NCBI GenBank assembly: GCA_025331565.1
Contig: JAFREQ010000015.1
Location: forward strand, 2,356,001 to 2,420,000
Direction of reading: 5' to 3'
Origin: Holacanthus passer
Lineage: Eukaryota > Chordata > Actinopteri > Pomacanthidae
DNA: 64,000 nt
Positions 49,501-61,256 of the stretch are shown in pieces (the first letter of the stretch is position 1; each line of letters opens with the position of its first letter). Both the position numbers and the translations under genes were made by a program. Under the pieces are notes generated by a model, which worked only from the letters and a program-made list of their open reading frames with translations, was not told the DNA's origin and made no database searches.

Positions 49501-52500
49501 TAATTTTTGCCCCGAAATATTAACACTCAGGGGTTTGGTGAGCTCTGATATGCACATCAGTTGATGCAACATTCCTGATGTCACCCCCCTCTTGTAACAC
49601 TACTGGTTATAGCTATCTAACAAGGCAAAATGCTAAACTAAACTAGCTACACCACCGGGCCAAAAGTTTAATTTTTTTGCACAAGAAATGTAAAAATCTT
49701 GTTTTGAAATGTACTGAATACTGTCATTTATCCAGGAGAACAAGCCCTTTGCTTTTGGGATACTTCACTGGCTTTCCTGTGGTGCTAGCCTCAGGTCAAA
49801 ATTTTCTACTTTGTGCGCATGATACTGAAAACTATTGGCTGGAAATCCATGAACTTGTTGGGGATATTTATATTACGCTCAGATTGAAATGTGGTCTTTA
49901 TGGAGCCCTGACATTCTGTAGCACCACATTTATTCTCAGTTTTATATTTTATACTTCTTCGACCTCCCCTCTCCTGTTGGTGAATTACTGATGACACATA
50001 TCATGTTTTATGGTTATAAGACTTCATATTTTTAAAACTGTTACCTCTCAAACACACTATGCAACCTGCAAAGTTACCTAATTAGAATACCTAATTAGCA
50101 CCTTAGAAAAAAATATATATTTGGCTGAAGAAGAATGAGTAAATACACAGGTTTAGGGTGGAATACCAAGGCCTCCAGCATGAGCATCAATGAGAGAAGC
50201 ACCAACTGCAGTTCCTGGCTCCAAACCCAAATCTGCTGCTGCCACCTGGGTGAGGCCGTCTCCCAATGGGGTCCCTGGAGGACACGTCACATTGCCTGGA
50301 TAGCAGAAGACAGCACAGCATAAGTGAAAGCTGAAGTGTTTGAAAAGCTCATAAAATGAACGCTCTGTGAAGTTTCTGAGTAACATTTTTGATTTCCTTA
50401 AAATTAGGAGCTTGTTTGTTAATGACTTTTACCTATTTTGGAAAAGTTGTTTTCCAGGAGATCCTCCAGTCCAACGTTAGTCCAAAAACTAGCATCCCAT
50501 CCCTCTGGAGGGCAATATGTCCATTTACACACCAGAGTACATAAAGATCTGTGAAACATTGCAGAGTAGTACTGTAGCATGTCTTGTGATATTTTCGGTA
50601 CATATATTAAGTACAGTATGAGGTCACATCTGAAGGAAACAGTATCAAAAACTGTCCAGGATAAGAGACACATTTCATGGAATTACCCCTGCTATAGAGG
50701 ACAACCCTATTCTTTCTTGACATTTGATACAATGATAATGTATCGCACAGTCTCAATGAGCAGCATTCAACAAAGCTCACCGTGTCAAAGAGCCTGTTGC
50801 CTTCCAAGACAGAAAGTCTGGAAGGTCGAAAAAGTGAGCAGCTTTGTTCCAGCAGCTTTCTTTTAGATTCTGCAGAAAAGACACGAGAAATGTGTGCTAA
50901 TGAACCCTTGATCAGTGACACAGCACAGCATGTATATACCTCAACTACAAACCACTTTTATCTATAACATGTTTTGGAGCTTTCACTATCAGATGCCTCC
51001 CATGAAAGAGGTGTGTCAGGCTGAAAGACTTCTAAAACAACATCAGGCACATGCTGACCAGTCAATACAGAGCAACAATAAAACATATAGAGATCAGTGG
51101 TCCTGTGGTGACCTTGCTCACCTCTCACCTCTTTGAGCCAGAGCAGCTTAGGGGGTTGCATCTCTGGTGACATGACCCCTCCCACCCTGCTCAGGACACT
51201 GTGGCCGGTGTTTGTTATACGTGCAGCCTGCTCTTCAGCACGATGGTCCATCCACATCACCACGTTCCTTTGTCTGTCACCTGGGAAAGGCAGGTTTTAG
51301 TGAAAGCAAAATGTAAACAAAATTTAGCCAATAGCTAATACTGCATGGACTGATTATCCTTGGTGATATCCTAAGATTAAGATTTGTCCATTAAGGGATG
51401 ATAAACAAAACTGTTGTGATAAACATGTGATATCAAGGCAGCATATAATCAGCATTATTTAACCTGAGTGTCTGGGTCCTGACCCCTGAGTCCACCTGGT
51501 GAAATTGAAGAAAACATGAATCCCTACTATCTCTGGGGTTCTGCTCTGTAGCTGACCCTGACCTCTGACCTTGCTGTGGAGGATGGGATTTTACCTTCAG
51601 GGATCAATAAACTATCCCATTACATTAAACGAAAACAACTTGTCCAAGCAAAACTCAACTGAAAGGTTTCATGACACTCTGAATAATCCATTCAAGTAAA
51701 ATCTTACAGCCTGAACATTTTCAATCAGCATTTCAAAAACATAAATAATTTGATCCATAATGTGCACTTTGGTGTATATAAATGGTGTTTTTCCAAAGCC
51801 AAAAAACGATGTTTGAGGTTCAAAGGTCAGGCTTTAGAGGAAAAAACTGTTTAACTTACCATCCTGGTTGACTGGCACAGGCTGGAAGCTTTGGTCCAAA
51901 ACCACTAAAGAGCAAGTGGCATCAAAGCCAATCCCTCGCACTTGACTGCTCTCCACACTTTGGGTAACTTTCTGGAAAAGATATAAAATATAGTCTGAAA
52001 AATCAAGTTAGTACTTGTACACATAAGTAATATATGTGAATCTAGATGGTCTGTATGAATACGTACATACATCAAAGTTCTACATATGTAAGTTGTATGT
52101 TACAGTGACATGATTGCAATGATTACAATGAGCCCTTATTTATTTTGGCAAATGATTAGCATGTTCGAATGACAATAATACAAAAATCTTGGTTCTCTCA
52201 GGCAGTGATTCACAACCAGGTGTACTTATGCACCTGATTATAAAAATAAATCCATATATACAGAAAAATAAATATTCAAATAGAATTGTGATGTTGATGT
52301 TGTCAATTTATGTTTTATTTATTTAGTCAATATTGACTACACTGACTATAGAGTGCACACCTCCCACCAACCTGAGACATCTTTAAGATATGTGCTGCCA
52401 TTGAGACTGTATGAGAGTTAGCAAGTTAGCAGAGAAGCAGATAAGGAGCTAAAAGTATCAAAGAATGAATACGAATAAACAGCTGACATATTAGCTAGAT

Positions 52501-53405
52501 GTGATGAATAAACAGTTGAAATAGCTAAAAGTAATTAGTTCAAATTCACAGCTGAAATTATTAGCTATGAGTAATGGATAAACAATGATGAATTATTAGG
52601 TAAAAGCAATGGGTCAATAGTTGAAAATTTAGCCAAATGTAGTGAATAAGCAGTTTAAATAGCTAGAAGTAATTAGCAAAAATAAACAGCTTAAGTAATT
52701 AGTTAACCTTAATGATAAACAGGTGAAGCATTAGCTAAAGGTAATGTATTAACAGTTGAAATAGATAAAGGAAATTAGCTATGATGAATTTATAAAGTTA
52801 AAATAATTAGCTAGTTAAGAGTAATGGAGAAACAGTTAAAATATTAGTTAAGCTAAGCTTGTGGATAAACAGTTGAAACAGCCACACAAGAGAAATGTTG
52901 AGACAGTTGAAACCATTTTGCTAAAGACAATGGATAAACACTTGAGATATTGGCTAAAAGTAATGAATGAACTGTTGACGTTGTTTGCTAGCTAATAGCA
53001 ATGTATCCATAGCTGGAGGGTCCAGTTTATCTAAAGTGAAATTAGTAGGAGTGGAAAGTTGAGAAAATCAACTTAAACGCTGACATTTCAACTGTGTGAT
53101 AAGAATGTTTTTAAAAAATCCATTATCATTTGAACCACATCTGGAGTATAGTGGTGTCTGTCTGTGTGTGTGTGTGTGTGTGTGTGCGTGTGTGTGTGTG
53201 TGTGTGTGTGAGGTCTCCCTACCTGGACCACAGTGCAGCACTTGTCCCAGATCTCGGTGGAGGACTGGACGTAGTGGTCAGCCTGGGGCTCCCAGATGCT
53301 GATGGGCTCCTCTGCGGTGGTCTTCAGCAGACCCTGCCTGGTCACCAGAGCGGCCCTCACACTGGCAGTGCCCACGTCCACTCCCACGTAGTAGACCTCT
53401 GCCAT
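43588..53405 (-). CDS. fggy: FGGY-family carbohydrate kinase, 15 coding exons
   Basis: ATP-dependent sugar kinase of the FGGY fold; the human enzyme phosphorylates D-ribulose. Coding exons: 53405-53223, 51971-51860, 51280-51129, 50869-50781, 50548-50433, 50295-50167, 48956-48853, 48412-48305, 47509-47448, 47025-46863, 46642-46568, 46418-46298, 46141-46047, 44215-44154, 43669-43588. They sum to 1653 nt (550 aa; human about 551) with frame kept throughout. Visible signatures are the phosphate loop GVDVGTASVRAAL (8-20), IGFDATCSLVVLD, MWMDHRAEEQA, DAHAGGLG, ICGTSTCHMA (near 287-295), WLNEGGQS, HVWPDFHGNRSPLADPTLKG and LFLCGGLSKN (451-460), plus the C-terminal EYQALMNQR. All catalytic regions look intact. 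The 5' neighbour jun is divergent, as in human. The exon 5 end was set by reading frame. Confidence 0.96.
52195..52260. repeat. Possible hAT-type element end
   Basis: ggcagtgattcacaaccagg followed by tgtacttatgcacctg resembles one end of a fish hAT element. I did not find the partner end. Confidence 0.3.
52430..53010. repeat. Degenerate minisatellite, period about 35-45 bp
   Basis: A unit resembling 'gctaaaagtaatggataaac' then 'agttgaaatatta' recurs roughly a dozen times with substitutions and small indels. It lies in fggy intron 1. Confidence 0.8.
53163..53210. repeat. TG microsatellite next to the fggy exon 1 donor
   Basis: About 24 TG units with one C interruption. It begins 12 nt inside intron 1 on the fggy strand, where it reads as a CA repeat. 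Confidence 0.95.
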
Positions 53406-53415
53406 GACCAGAGCA

Positions 53416-53860
53416 GCTGCGTGTGGAGGAGGGGGGCAGAGGGTCCACAGGTTGATTATTAACCAAGCTACACTGTCAACATTTCACAGACTGTTTCGAA
53501 ATAGATAGAAGTTAACGCAGATATTAACGTATGATACTACACATTTGCTCTTGATTGATGATTTCTTTACTCAAACACTGAACTCGTCCTCATCTGAACA
53601 TGTTATCGCCGCAGTGCCGCCAATACGGGGAAGATACTGAGATTTTCCACCAGTAATTTGCCCAGAATAACGTCTCAAATGCGCACAGCAGACATGAACA
53701 AACACAGAGGACATGTGTACATCTGCTAGAGCAATATCTGGGAACTTACCGGCAGATCAAATTCTTATTTTAGCGCAGCAAACATCACTTTGTAGTTTCT
53801 GCTAAACGTACTTTGAGCCAGAGACGGTGGCTGCGACGGAACGCGAGAGCGACCAAAAAG
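53416..53860 (-). promoter_or_regulatory. fggy: Probable fggy 5' UTR intron and upstream non-coding exon
   Basis: On the minus strand a strong acceptor (polypyrimidine CCCCCCTCCTCCACACGCAG) ends just before 53416, 11 nt upstream of the fggy start codon. A good donor (CCG|GTAAGT) lies at 53749-53750. The region upstream to about 53860 is GC- and CpG-richer. The parsimonious model is a non-coding exon 1 at about 53860-53750 joined to the coding exon, with the promoter near 53.85 kb. Confidence 0.55.
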
Positions 53861-53869
53861 GGCGAAGGC

Positions 53870-56800
53870 GAATATATCTGCTGAGCAGAATTAAGCGCCA
53901 TGAAATTATTATTTTAAATTCGTTCATATTTTTCCAGATCTCCTAGGGCCATAAAAGCCATATGTTTAAATTTACATTTTTAGATAATAATTATAACATA
54001 ATTTTAAAAAATTCAAATTTCTTACCACTCAAGTAAAACATCAGCTGATACAGGTCCAGGCTGTAATGTAGAGGGCTCCTGTGTGATCTGTGTGAAAATG
54101 TACTATTAAGAGCTTATTATTTCAATTTATTTTTTTCTCTCATGATGCATATTCCTAAATAGAGCTGTGTTCAATCAAATTAAAGTCAAACTGACACACA
54201 AAAAAGAGGCAATTAGTATCATTCCATCATGGAAGTGTTATTAATCATTAATCTTGAGAAACCCCATGCAACCTGCCAAAGGCTGTAGCTACCACTGAGG
54301 ACACCAAGGCTGATTCCAATATTTTTAGATAATAAAACATCCTGAAATTTGACTGCTTCTATGATTCAACAAATATTAAGACTTGTCTTGAGCATATAAC
54401 TAAAGCCACCAGATGTAGTAGTGTGTGCACTGGATATATCAGGAACCAGGAGGTGACCGGTTCAATAGAGGCCCAACATTTTTTCCCCGTTAACATGTGA
54501 GCCTCACTACCACCACTTCTGTGCACAATTAAACTTAAATAATGAAGATATTAAAGAAAATTTCCTACAAGACCAGGCCTCAGGATTAGCCAGTAATACA
54601 GAGCACTTGTTATTTGAATTGATAATCACAAAAAAGTTGCTACTAATAAAATTACTACAAACCAAACTTACCTGAGGCTTGAAGGCCCTCTGATAGTCTG
54701 AGGCCTGTGAGCAGTTTCCCAGTTTGTAATGCACCTTACTTACCGTTGTTGTTTCTTGTCACGATGACATCCTCTGTTGAATAGAACATTTAGGACAGGC
54801 ACATGTTATTATAATTATTATTTTTTATTACCCCATTTAAGGGTTCCAACATGTCATGCCATTGAGCCAGTATGCAGGTCTTCAAAACTGGCAAAACTAA
54901 ATTGTGCACAGCCATCGTTAAGTACATCTCTGCTTTTCCTGCAATAACGTAAAAATATCTTCTACATAAAAGGTCTATGAAAAATTAAACTCCATGAAAA
55001 TATACAGTGATACAGTTTACTGACTACTCATATGTGAAATGAATAAATAAAGACACAATTTACTGCAATAAATAATAATCTGTCTCAGTGGTGTGAGCTG
55101 TGTGAGACAATAACCCGCCATCAAAAACATTTGACATGTCAAACTTTCTAGTCTGCCCCCCGCCTTGTCTCTTTACTCTATTGTGTTCTCTTCTTAGAGG
55201 AGATCAACAGCTGTCCAAAGGAAGCGGGGCTGGCTGTGATCAGCGTGTTTGGACCAGGAATGATCAGCAGAGATGGAGTACAGAGAAAAACCGAGCAGCA
55301 GGACAGGAAGAAACAGATGGTCTTCAACAAACACTGCACAGACAGTGTTTGAAATCTCATCTGTCTCTCTCACTGCTGGTGTGTGTGTGTCTGTGTGTGT
55401 GTCTCTGGTCCACGCCTGAAGGTAATCAAAACTTTGCTCTGTTGATACATCAACACATGCATATATAGTCTTTCTCTGTGTTTTGCTCACATGAAAGGAT
55501 GAGTGTTTCCATGGATCCTGGACTGTCCCACCTCTGTACAACAAAAAGCAGGCCTGTTGGGAGGCAGGCAGGACCGGCTCCTGATTAGAAAACTCCATGC
55601 AGTGGAAACAGCTGGCCTGGGCAGGGAGGAGGAAAGCACTGTTATCTCAAAGCGACCCCATCAGGCCAGCGGAGGGGAAAAGCTGACAGAGAAACAGGAA
55701 GCGCAGCCGGGGCACAGCGGTAGTTTGATAGGAAAATACTCCTCGGTGGGGCTTAACACAGGTGTACGGACAGAGACAGAGAGAGAGTAAAGTGGCTCAG
55801 AAAGTTCTTGGTACTTTGGAAGCTGCTTCGTTACGTTAAAAGAGGAGAAATGCAGAAAGACAGAAAGCAAAAGCTGAGGCCTTGTTTGCCTTCATTACTG
55901 CTGTGGTATTAGACACAAACGTCTCTAAAGCATTCCGATGCTGGATTTCCACTTCAGGGTGTCAAATACTTCCAAATGGGTGTTGCAGGGCCGTGTTGTG
56001 AGGACAGCATGTCATCTCAAGAGTGTTGACCTCAGGCAGCTCTGGTTCTCCCAGGCTGTCTGGGGCTGTTAACTTATTTATAGTTGGCTTCAGGAGAACA
56101 TGTTGAATAATACAATGGGGGAGGCCAGACAGACTGGACTGCAGCTGTACACAGCATTCAGTAATGAGCGCAGCAGCTTTACGTTTACCTATGAGGCCTA
56201 TGAGAGATGAACCACAGAACAGGAATTTAAAGCAACTTAAGCACAAGCAAAGATCAAGTGGCCAAATTATAAGCATGAATGGCCTATATAGCATGTTGTA
56301 GGGCTAATATCTATATCGTGATACATTTACTTTGATAACATTAAATGCAATGATCTCTTTTGAATTCATCAGTACATTATATTTACTTCCATGTGTTTGC
56401 TCAGTTCTGTTATTTGTCCATAGTACAGATATGATCAGTTCAGTATAGTGCAGTACACATATACACATGTGTATCTATATAATCCATACATAAACAGTAA
56501 AATAATATAATGATAATATAAATACATAAATATATATAGAACAGAGAAAGGTCAAATTGCATTGATAAGAAGAAATAAGAAGAAACAATAAAATAGAAAA
56601 TAGCAATACAAGCACAGAAATATACAAATAATAGGTGTTTGAGCTATTATCAATTTGATTATGAGATTTGAGCTGTACAGTGGGATCTGTGATATAATAG
56701 CAATAAATCTACAATGTAAGTTATTTAGATTCAGTTTGTTTAGCCCTATAAGTCAATATTAATCAATTGTACTGCTTACAGTACCAAGTATAATGCAACC

Positions 56801-57480
56801 TGATATAAACAGTTTACAGTAAGTAGTGTATGTTGGTTGTCCATCCATCATCACACCCACTCGTGTCTATGTATCATAATGGCTGTACTTTATGTTTATG
56901 TTTGCTTATCTTTGTGTTCCATATATCTGTTTCTGTATACTGCGTGTTTGGCCCTGTGTGGAGGTGTATTGAAAACCACAGTCATATTCCTCGTATGTGT
57001 CATACTTGGTCATTAAAGTTGATTGTGTTGCGGAAAACACAAATCCTCCTCCTCTCTCTACAAGAACGACTGCAAACATGCACAGTTGTAGAAAGACATT
57101 TTTTAAAATGTGTTGTTCTTTACAACAAAGGACCTCTGACGCAGGTATGACCTCATTTTTCTTTCTCATCTTTAACCCTTTTAACTGCTTTACCAGCCAA
57201 CAGCTCTCCCTTTCTTAACTGTTATAACTTTTAAGAGACATTAATCGACATTTATAGAAACAATGAAGATGTCATATTTCCACATTTTGATAATGAGGTC
57301 ATCATTTGAATGTGCTTTTATCTAGTGATCTGTGTAACTGTACACTGTGTGAACAACATGTTTGTGATCAAAAACATCTTATTGGCAGAATATCGATCTG
57401 CTGTTGTGTGTTAATCAGGGTTAAACCCTGCAGATCATCTGGAGCAGCCTTCACTTGTTCAGGATGGGTAACTAATAATT
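53870..57480. other. Intergenic interval between fggy and jun
   Basis: About 3.6 kb between divergent genes, AT-rich with short TG repeats (about 55379-55402). No coding exon is recognised. A minus-strand donor GTAAGT at about 54671 (after AAGCCTCAG) could belong to an unannotated fggy leader exon. The segment near 55.5-55.75 kb is GC-richer and could be an enhancer, but nothing specific identifies it. Confidence 0.5.
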
Positions 57481-57544
57481 GAGCGGGTAACTAAATATTC
57501 AAAAACACTACGTAATCCCAGAGTACATTGCTCCACTGTCTGCA

Positions 57545-57690
57545 TTACCTAATCCCATAAACCATCGCGGGGGGAGGCGGGGATATGGCTCGTTGTCAGA
57601 GCAACCTGCATGTCATTAGACACACCCCGCCCACCAAATCTCCTCCAGCCAATCGGGGGCCGTAGAAATGACATCATTGTTATTTTCAGT
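57545..57690 (+). promoter_or_regulatory. jun: jun proximal promoter
   Basis: In order: TTACCTAA (57545-57552, close to the distal jun TRE TTACCTCA), a GC box CCCCGCCC (57625-57632), CCAAT (57649-57653), TGACATCA (57669-57676, identical to the proximal jun TRE bound by Jun/ATF2) and TTATTTTCAG (57680-57689, MEF2-like). Order and spacing follow the mammalian JUN promoter as I know it (distal TRE, Sp1, CCAAT, proximal TRE, MEF2). Transcription would start roughly 60-70 bp past the TRE, at about 57740. Confidence 0.8.
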
Positions 57691-58052
57691 AGAGCTGCAG
57701 CTTAGAGGTGGATAAAGTTCGTCTCCACGTTGGAAGTGATAGAAAGTATTATCTGTATCCGGGCTCGGTTTCTGGGTTTTGGGGAAGGAGGTGAATCAAA
57801 GCGGATACTTCAGGTGTAAAAACATTGAGGTTCGGCGGCGGAAGGACTAAGATTTTTGTTGACGATCGCGCGGATGTGAAGAGCAAAGTTTTCTCAGGAC
57901 GCGAAGTTGTCAAGTGAGTTGAACTTCAACAATAGGCGGACTATCACAAGACAGCAGAGAGACAGAGTCACAGGACAGAGGCCCATGTAAGCAGCCGAGC
58001 CGGGACCCTTTTTTAAATGAGAATAAACCTCCCTCAAGGTGACACAAACTTT

Positions 58053-59012
58053 ATGTCCAGAAAAATGGAAGCGACTTTCTACGACGAAGCCGTGAACGGC
58101 TCCAACTCCCAACACGACGGGACGACGGTGTACGGGTTCAACCCCAAAACCCTCAAACAGACCATGACCCTGAACCTCAACGACCCCAAGAACTTCAAGC
58201 CCCAGCTGAGCTCCAAGGCCCTGGACATCCTCACGTCCCCCGACGTGGGGCTGCTGAAGCTGGCCTCGCCTGAGCTGGAGCGGCTGATCATCCAGTCCTG
58301 CAGCGGGCTCACGACTCCCACCCCGACCCAGTTCGTCTGTCCCAAGAACATCACCGACGAGCAGGAAGGCTTCGCCGAGGGGTTCGTGAGAGCCCTGGCC
58401 GAGCTCCACTACCACCAGCAGGGACCCGCCGTGCACCCTGACGCGCAGGCCGGCAACAGCGTGGCATCCGGCTCCGGCGCGCCCGAGAGCGGCGGGATCC
58501 CCTACAGCTGCACGGTGCGCACCGACCCGCCGGAGTACACCAACTTGGGCACCTTCAGCCGGGCAGCGGGCTCCGCGTCTGCACCTGCCGGCGACAGGCA
58601 CCCGCCTGTGAGCTACCCGGCCGCCCCGCAGCCGTCCCACAACCACATGGACCACCAGCTGGCGGCGCAGCACCCGCGGCTCCACGCGCTCAAAGAGGAG
58701 CCGCAGACGGTGCCCGAGATGTCCGGCGACACCCCGCCGCTCTCCCCCATCGACATGGAAAACCAGGAGCGCATCAAAGCCGAGAGGAAGCGCATGAGGA
58801 ACCGGGTGGCCGCGTCAAAGTGCCGGAAAAGGAAGCTGGAGAGGATCTCCCGGCTGGAGGACCGGGTCAAAAACCTGAAGAGTCAGAACACGGAGCTGGT
58901 CTCTTCCGCCAACGTCCTCCGGGACGAGCTGGCCCTGCTCAAGCAGAAGGTCATGGACCACGTTAACAGCGGCTGCCAGCTCATCCTGACGCAGCAGCTC
59001 CAGGCTTTCTAG
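58053..59012 (+). CDS. jun: c-Jun, AP-1 bZIP transcription factor, intronless
   Basis: Nuclear AP-1 subunit that dimerises with Fos or ATF proteins on TGACTCA/TGACGTCA sites; an immediate-early gene activated by JNK. Single exon, 319 aa, like all vertebrate jun genes. Delta-domain region KTLKQTMTLNL (32-42). JNK sites S62 and S72 in TSPD and ASPE match human S63/S73, and TTPTPTQF (88-95) carries the second phosphosite cluster. DEQEGFAEGFVRALAELH (102-119) follows. HPRLHALKEEPQTVPEM precedes the basic region ERKRMRNRVAASKCRKRK (244-261), with leucine heptads L268, L275, L282, L289 and L296. Start chosen at MSRKMEATFYDE to match the human N-terminus. An in-frame ATG lies 36 nt upstream (58017) and a stronger-context ATG at 58065. 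The middle region (about 125-200) is less conserved. Confidence 0.97.
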   Translation: MSRKMEATFYDEAVNGSNSQHDGTTVYGFNPKTLKQTMTLNLNDPKNFKPQLSSKALDILTSPDVGLLKLASPELERLIIQSCSGLTTPTPTQFVCPKNITDEQEGFAEGFVRALAELHYHQQGPAVHPDAQAGNSVASGSGAPESGGIPYSCTVRTDPPEYTNLGTFSRAAGSASAPAGDRHPPVSYPAAPQPSHNHMDHQLAAQHPRLHALKEEPQTVPEMSGDTPPLSPIDMENQERIKAERKRMRNRVAASKCRKRKLERISRLEDRVKNLKSQNTELVSSANVLRDELALLKQKVMDHVNSGCQLILTQQLQAF

Positions 59013-59775
59013 ACTGATGAGGGAGGAGAACCAAGGGACATTTCTTGGGGACCAACATGCAGCTTCAAGTGGGCCTGCGGGTGGGAGGGGGGGTTGTTGG
59101 GGGGTGGTCCCTGCTTCTCATTTCATATTTTTTCCACCAAATGATCCACTCAGGCTGTGACTGACAAGATACCTGTGATTGGTCAGTGTGATGAGATATT
59201 ACAGAGCAGAGGTCACCAAACTTTGCACACATGCGCAACAGCTCAGAGGGAACGTTTGATCCAAATAAGACTGATTTTTTTTTGTCCTGTTTTTCCACTC
59301 AAAGCTACAAGATCAAATTTGGTCTCAGTCAAGCCAAGATATGATGGCAAGCATCCATACCTTGGGATTATTTTAAATCAAGTCTCATGTCCCAGACTCT
59401 GTGGGCTCAGATTGCAAATGGACAGAAAACAATGTGAACCAGGCCTCGTCCTGCGAATCTCCCACTATTGTCAAGTAGCAATTGATGCATATAGACTTGA
59501 GTCAAGCACTGAGCATCCCACCAGCGACTATACAGTTATGTACAGAGTAACACTAACATTTAAAAAAGAAAAGTTTCACACCTTTTACGCAAGGACTCTT
59601 AGAGGTGTGTGTGTAGCGTTTACTGACAAAAAAAAAAAACCTGCCTTACTTTCTTAACCCTTTTTGTTCATACGAGTTTGTGATATAGGTGTAACTAATG
59701 TTAGACCTGAAATAACACTTTGTAATAATATTTGTACGCTGTATTTTGAGCACTTCAGAACTGTACATATGACGA

Positions 59776-59781
59776 AATAAA
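59776..59781 (+). terminator. jun: Polyadenylation signal of jun
   Basis: AATAAA 764 nt after the jun stop codon, followed by a GT-rich tract (cgtgtgcgtacttttgtg). The 3' UTR between contains AT-rich stretches such as tttgtaataatatttgtac, as expected for an unstable immediate-early mRNA. Confidence 0.7.
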
Positions 59782-59789
59782 ACGTTGGA

Positions 59790-60240
59790 CACGCGTCACG
59801 TGTGCGTACTTTTGTGCCAGCTGGATCATGAACCATTGGATGAAGTCTTAAGAAGTACATTACATGGAGTGTTTGTTATTGAAGGAACTGGGACAGACGG
59901 GATATTGAGTCACCAGTGTGTCTCTGTGTATGTGTGTGTGTGTGTGTGTGGCGCTTGTAATGGTTGGTGAGTCTTCACGGCCGCCTATTGGACAGCGAGG
60001 TGTCGGAAGTGAGGCGCACGCAGCCAAATATGGCAAGAGGTCCTCGATGCGCACTGGGACGTGTGTGTGTGAGTGAATCACCGTCCTCCCACTACAGCTG
60101 GTGACTCCTAGAAGAAATCTATGAGGCATAAGCAGATCTGTTTACACACTTGGGGAGTGTGTTGAAGTACAAAAGAAATATTTTGATTAAAGAATTATTC
60201 TCAGTCCATTGGCTGGTGAACAATTTGTACAAAAAACATT
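59790..60240. other. Short interval between the jun and tada1 3' ends
   Basis: A TG microsatellite (59930-59950) and otherwise featureless sequence separate two converging transcription units. Confidence 0.6.
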
Positions 60241-60241
60241 T

Positions 60242-60247
60242 TTTATT
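60242..60247 (-). terminator. tada1: Candidate polyadenylation signal of tada1
   Basis: Plus-strand tttatttatt gives overlapping AATAAA signals on the minus strand, about 1.0 kb past the tada1 stop codon. Confidence 0.5.
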
Positions 60248-60560
60248 TATTTTCTGATATAAATTATAAACAAGCTTTGTGTAGAAAAAAAAGGTACAAA
60301 TTTACACACATTTCAGCCTGAACCAGACGCTGCACACAAACATGGCGAACAGATAATCAAGTGCACCAGGACATAAAGTTCATCTGTACACATGTTGTGG
60401 ACCACCGACAGTGATGGACGTTCACTGGCCTCAAAGCAGACACCAGTAAATGTGTTTAGGAATACTTGGGAGACAAATTCGAGATATGTTTATGAGGGGT
60501 GTGGGGACACAGGAGGCAGCTGTCGGGCAGATCTTAAAGAGCCTATGCAGACACAGTAAA

Positions 60561-60771
60561 CCCACACAGGTTTTCACTTTCAGTTTGATTAGACCTCATC
60601 TCATCCAGCACAGACGGCGCTGGATTGACTTTTTTGTTGCACCTGTAAATGCAGCACAATTTCCATCTTCATCATTCTCATTCGTGCGTTGAGGTCAATG
60701 ACCTCACGTAATTCTCATCAAAGCTTCAACCTGAGATGAGGTCTAATCAGAGTAAATGCAAACACCTGTGT
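60561..60771. repeat. Inverted repeat with ~40-bp arms in the presumed tada1 3' UTR
   Basis: gattagacctcatctca at 60587-60603 is exactly reverse-complemented at 60732-60748 (17 bp). Pairing continues outward imperfectly, from acacagg near 60563 to cctgtgt near 60771. The spacer between the perfect arms is 128 nt. Confidence 0.8.
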
Positions 60772-61256
60772 GTAAGGAACGCTGCTTTTAATACAGTTTA
60801 AGACTGACAACATGAACAAGCTTTTTATCCACACACACCTAAACATCAACCTTATTTTCCTGTCCAGTGCTTGTAAGCAGCTGCTATATCCTACATGCTT
60901 TCAATATTTTTCCACCAAATTAGATTCTCACTATATAACACAAGTTCCAAATGATGATGGGTCGACGGCCAAAATGACTGGTGGAACAGACAAAAATAAA
61001 GCAGCTCCTGGCTGGTGACTGGAGCCGACTGCCCACTTTGCGTCCACTGTCCAACTGTTTCGTTTCATCTTGCTCCACATATGATTTATCTCTTTGTGCA
61101 ATGGGGATGTGATTTTCCAGATATTATATATATAAAAAAAAAAAAGGAATTCAGTTCAGGACACTGTTCCCTGTCCATTTCCATGTGAGGATTATTTTTG
61201 CATTTGGTTCCTGATGATATATCCACAGTTCAGACTCAGTCCTGTGTCGGTGGTTC

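Noticed and set aside
53096..53462. Cysteine/valine-repeat open frames at the fggy exon 1 region
   Set aside because: Translation of the TG microsatellite joined to antisense of exon 1; not a protein gene.
57894..58685. 263-codon minus-strand open frame opposite jun
   Set aside because: Antisense shadow of the GC-rich jun coding sequence, rich in G, R and V, without recognisable domains.
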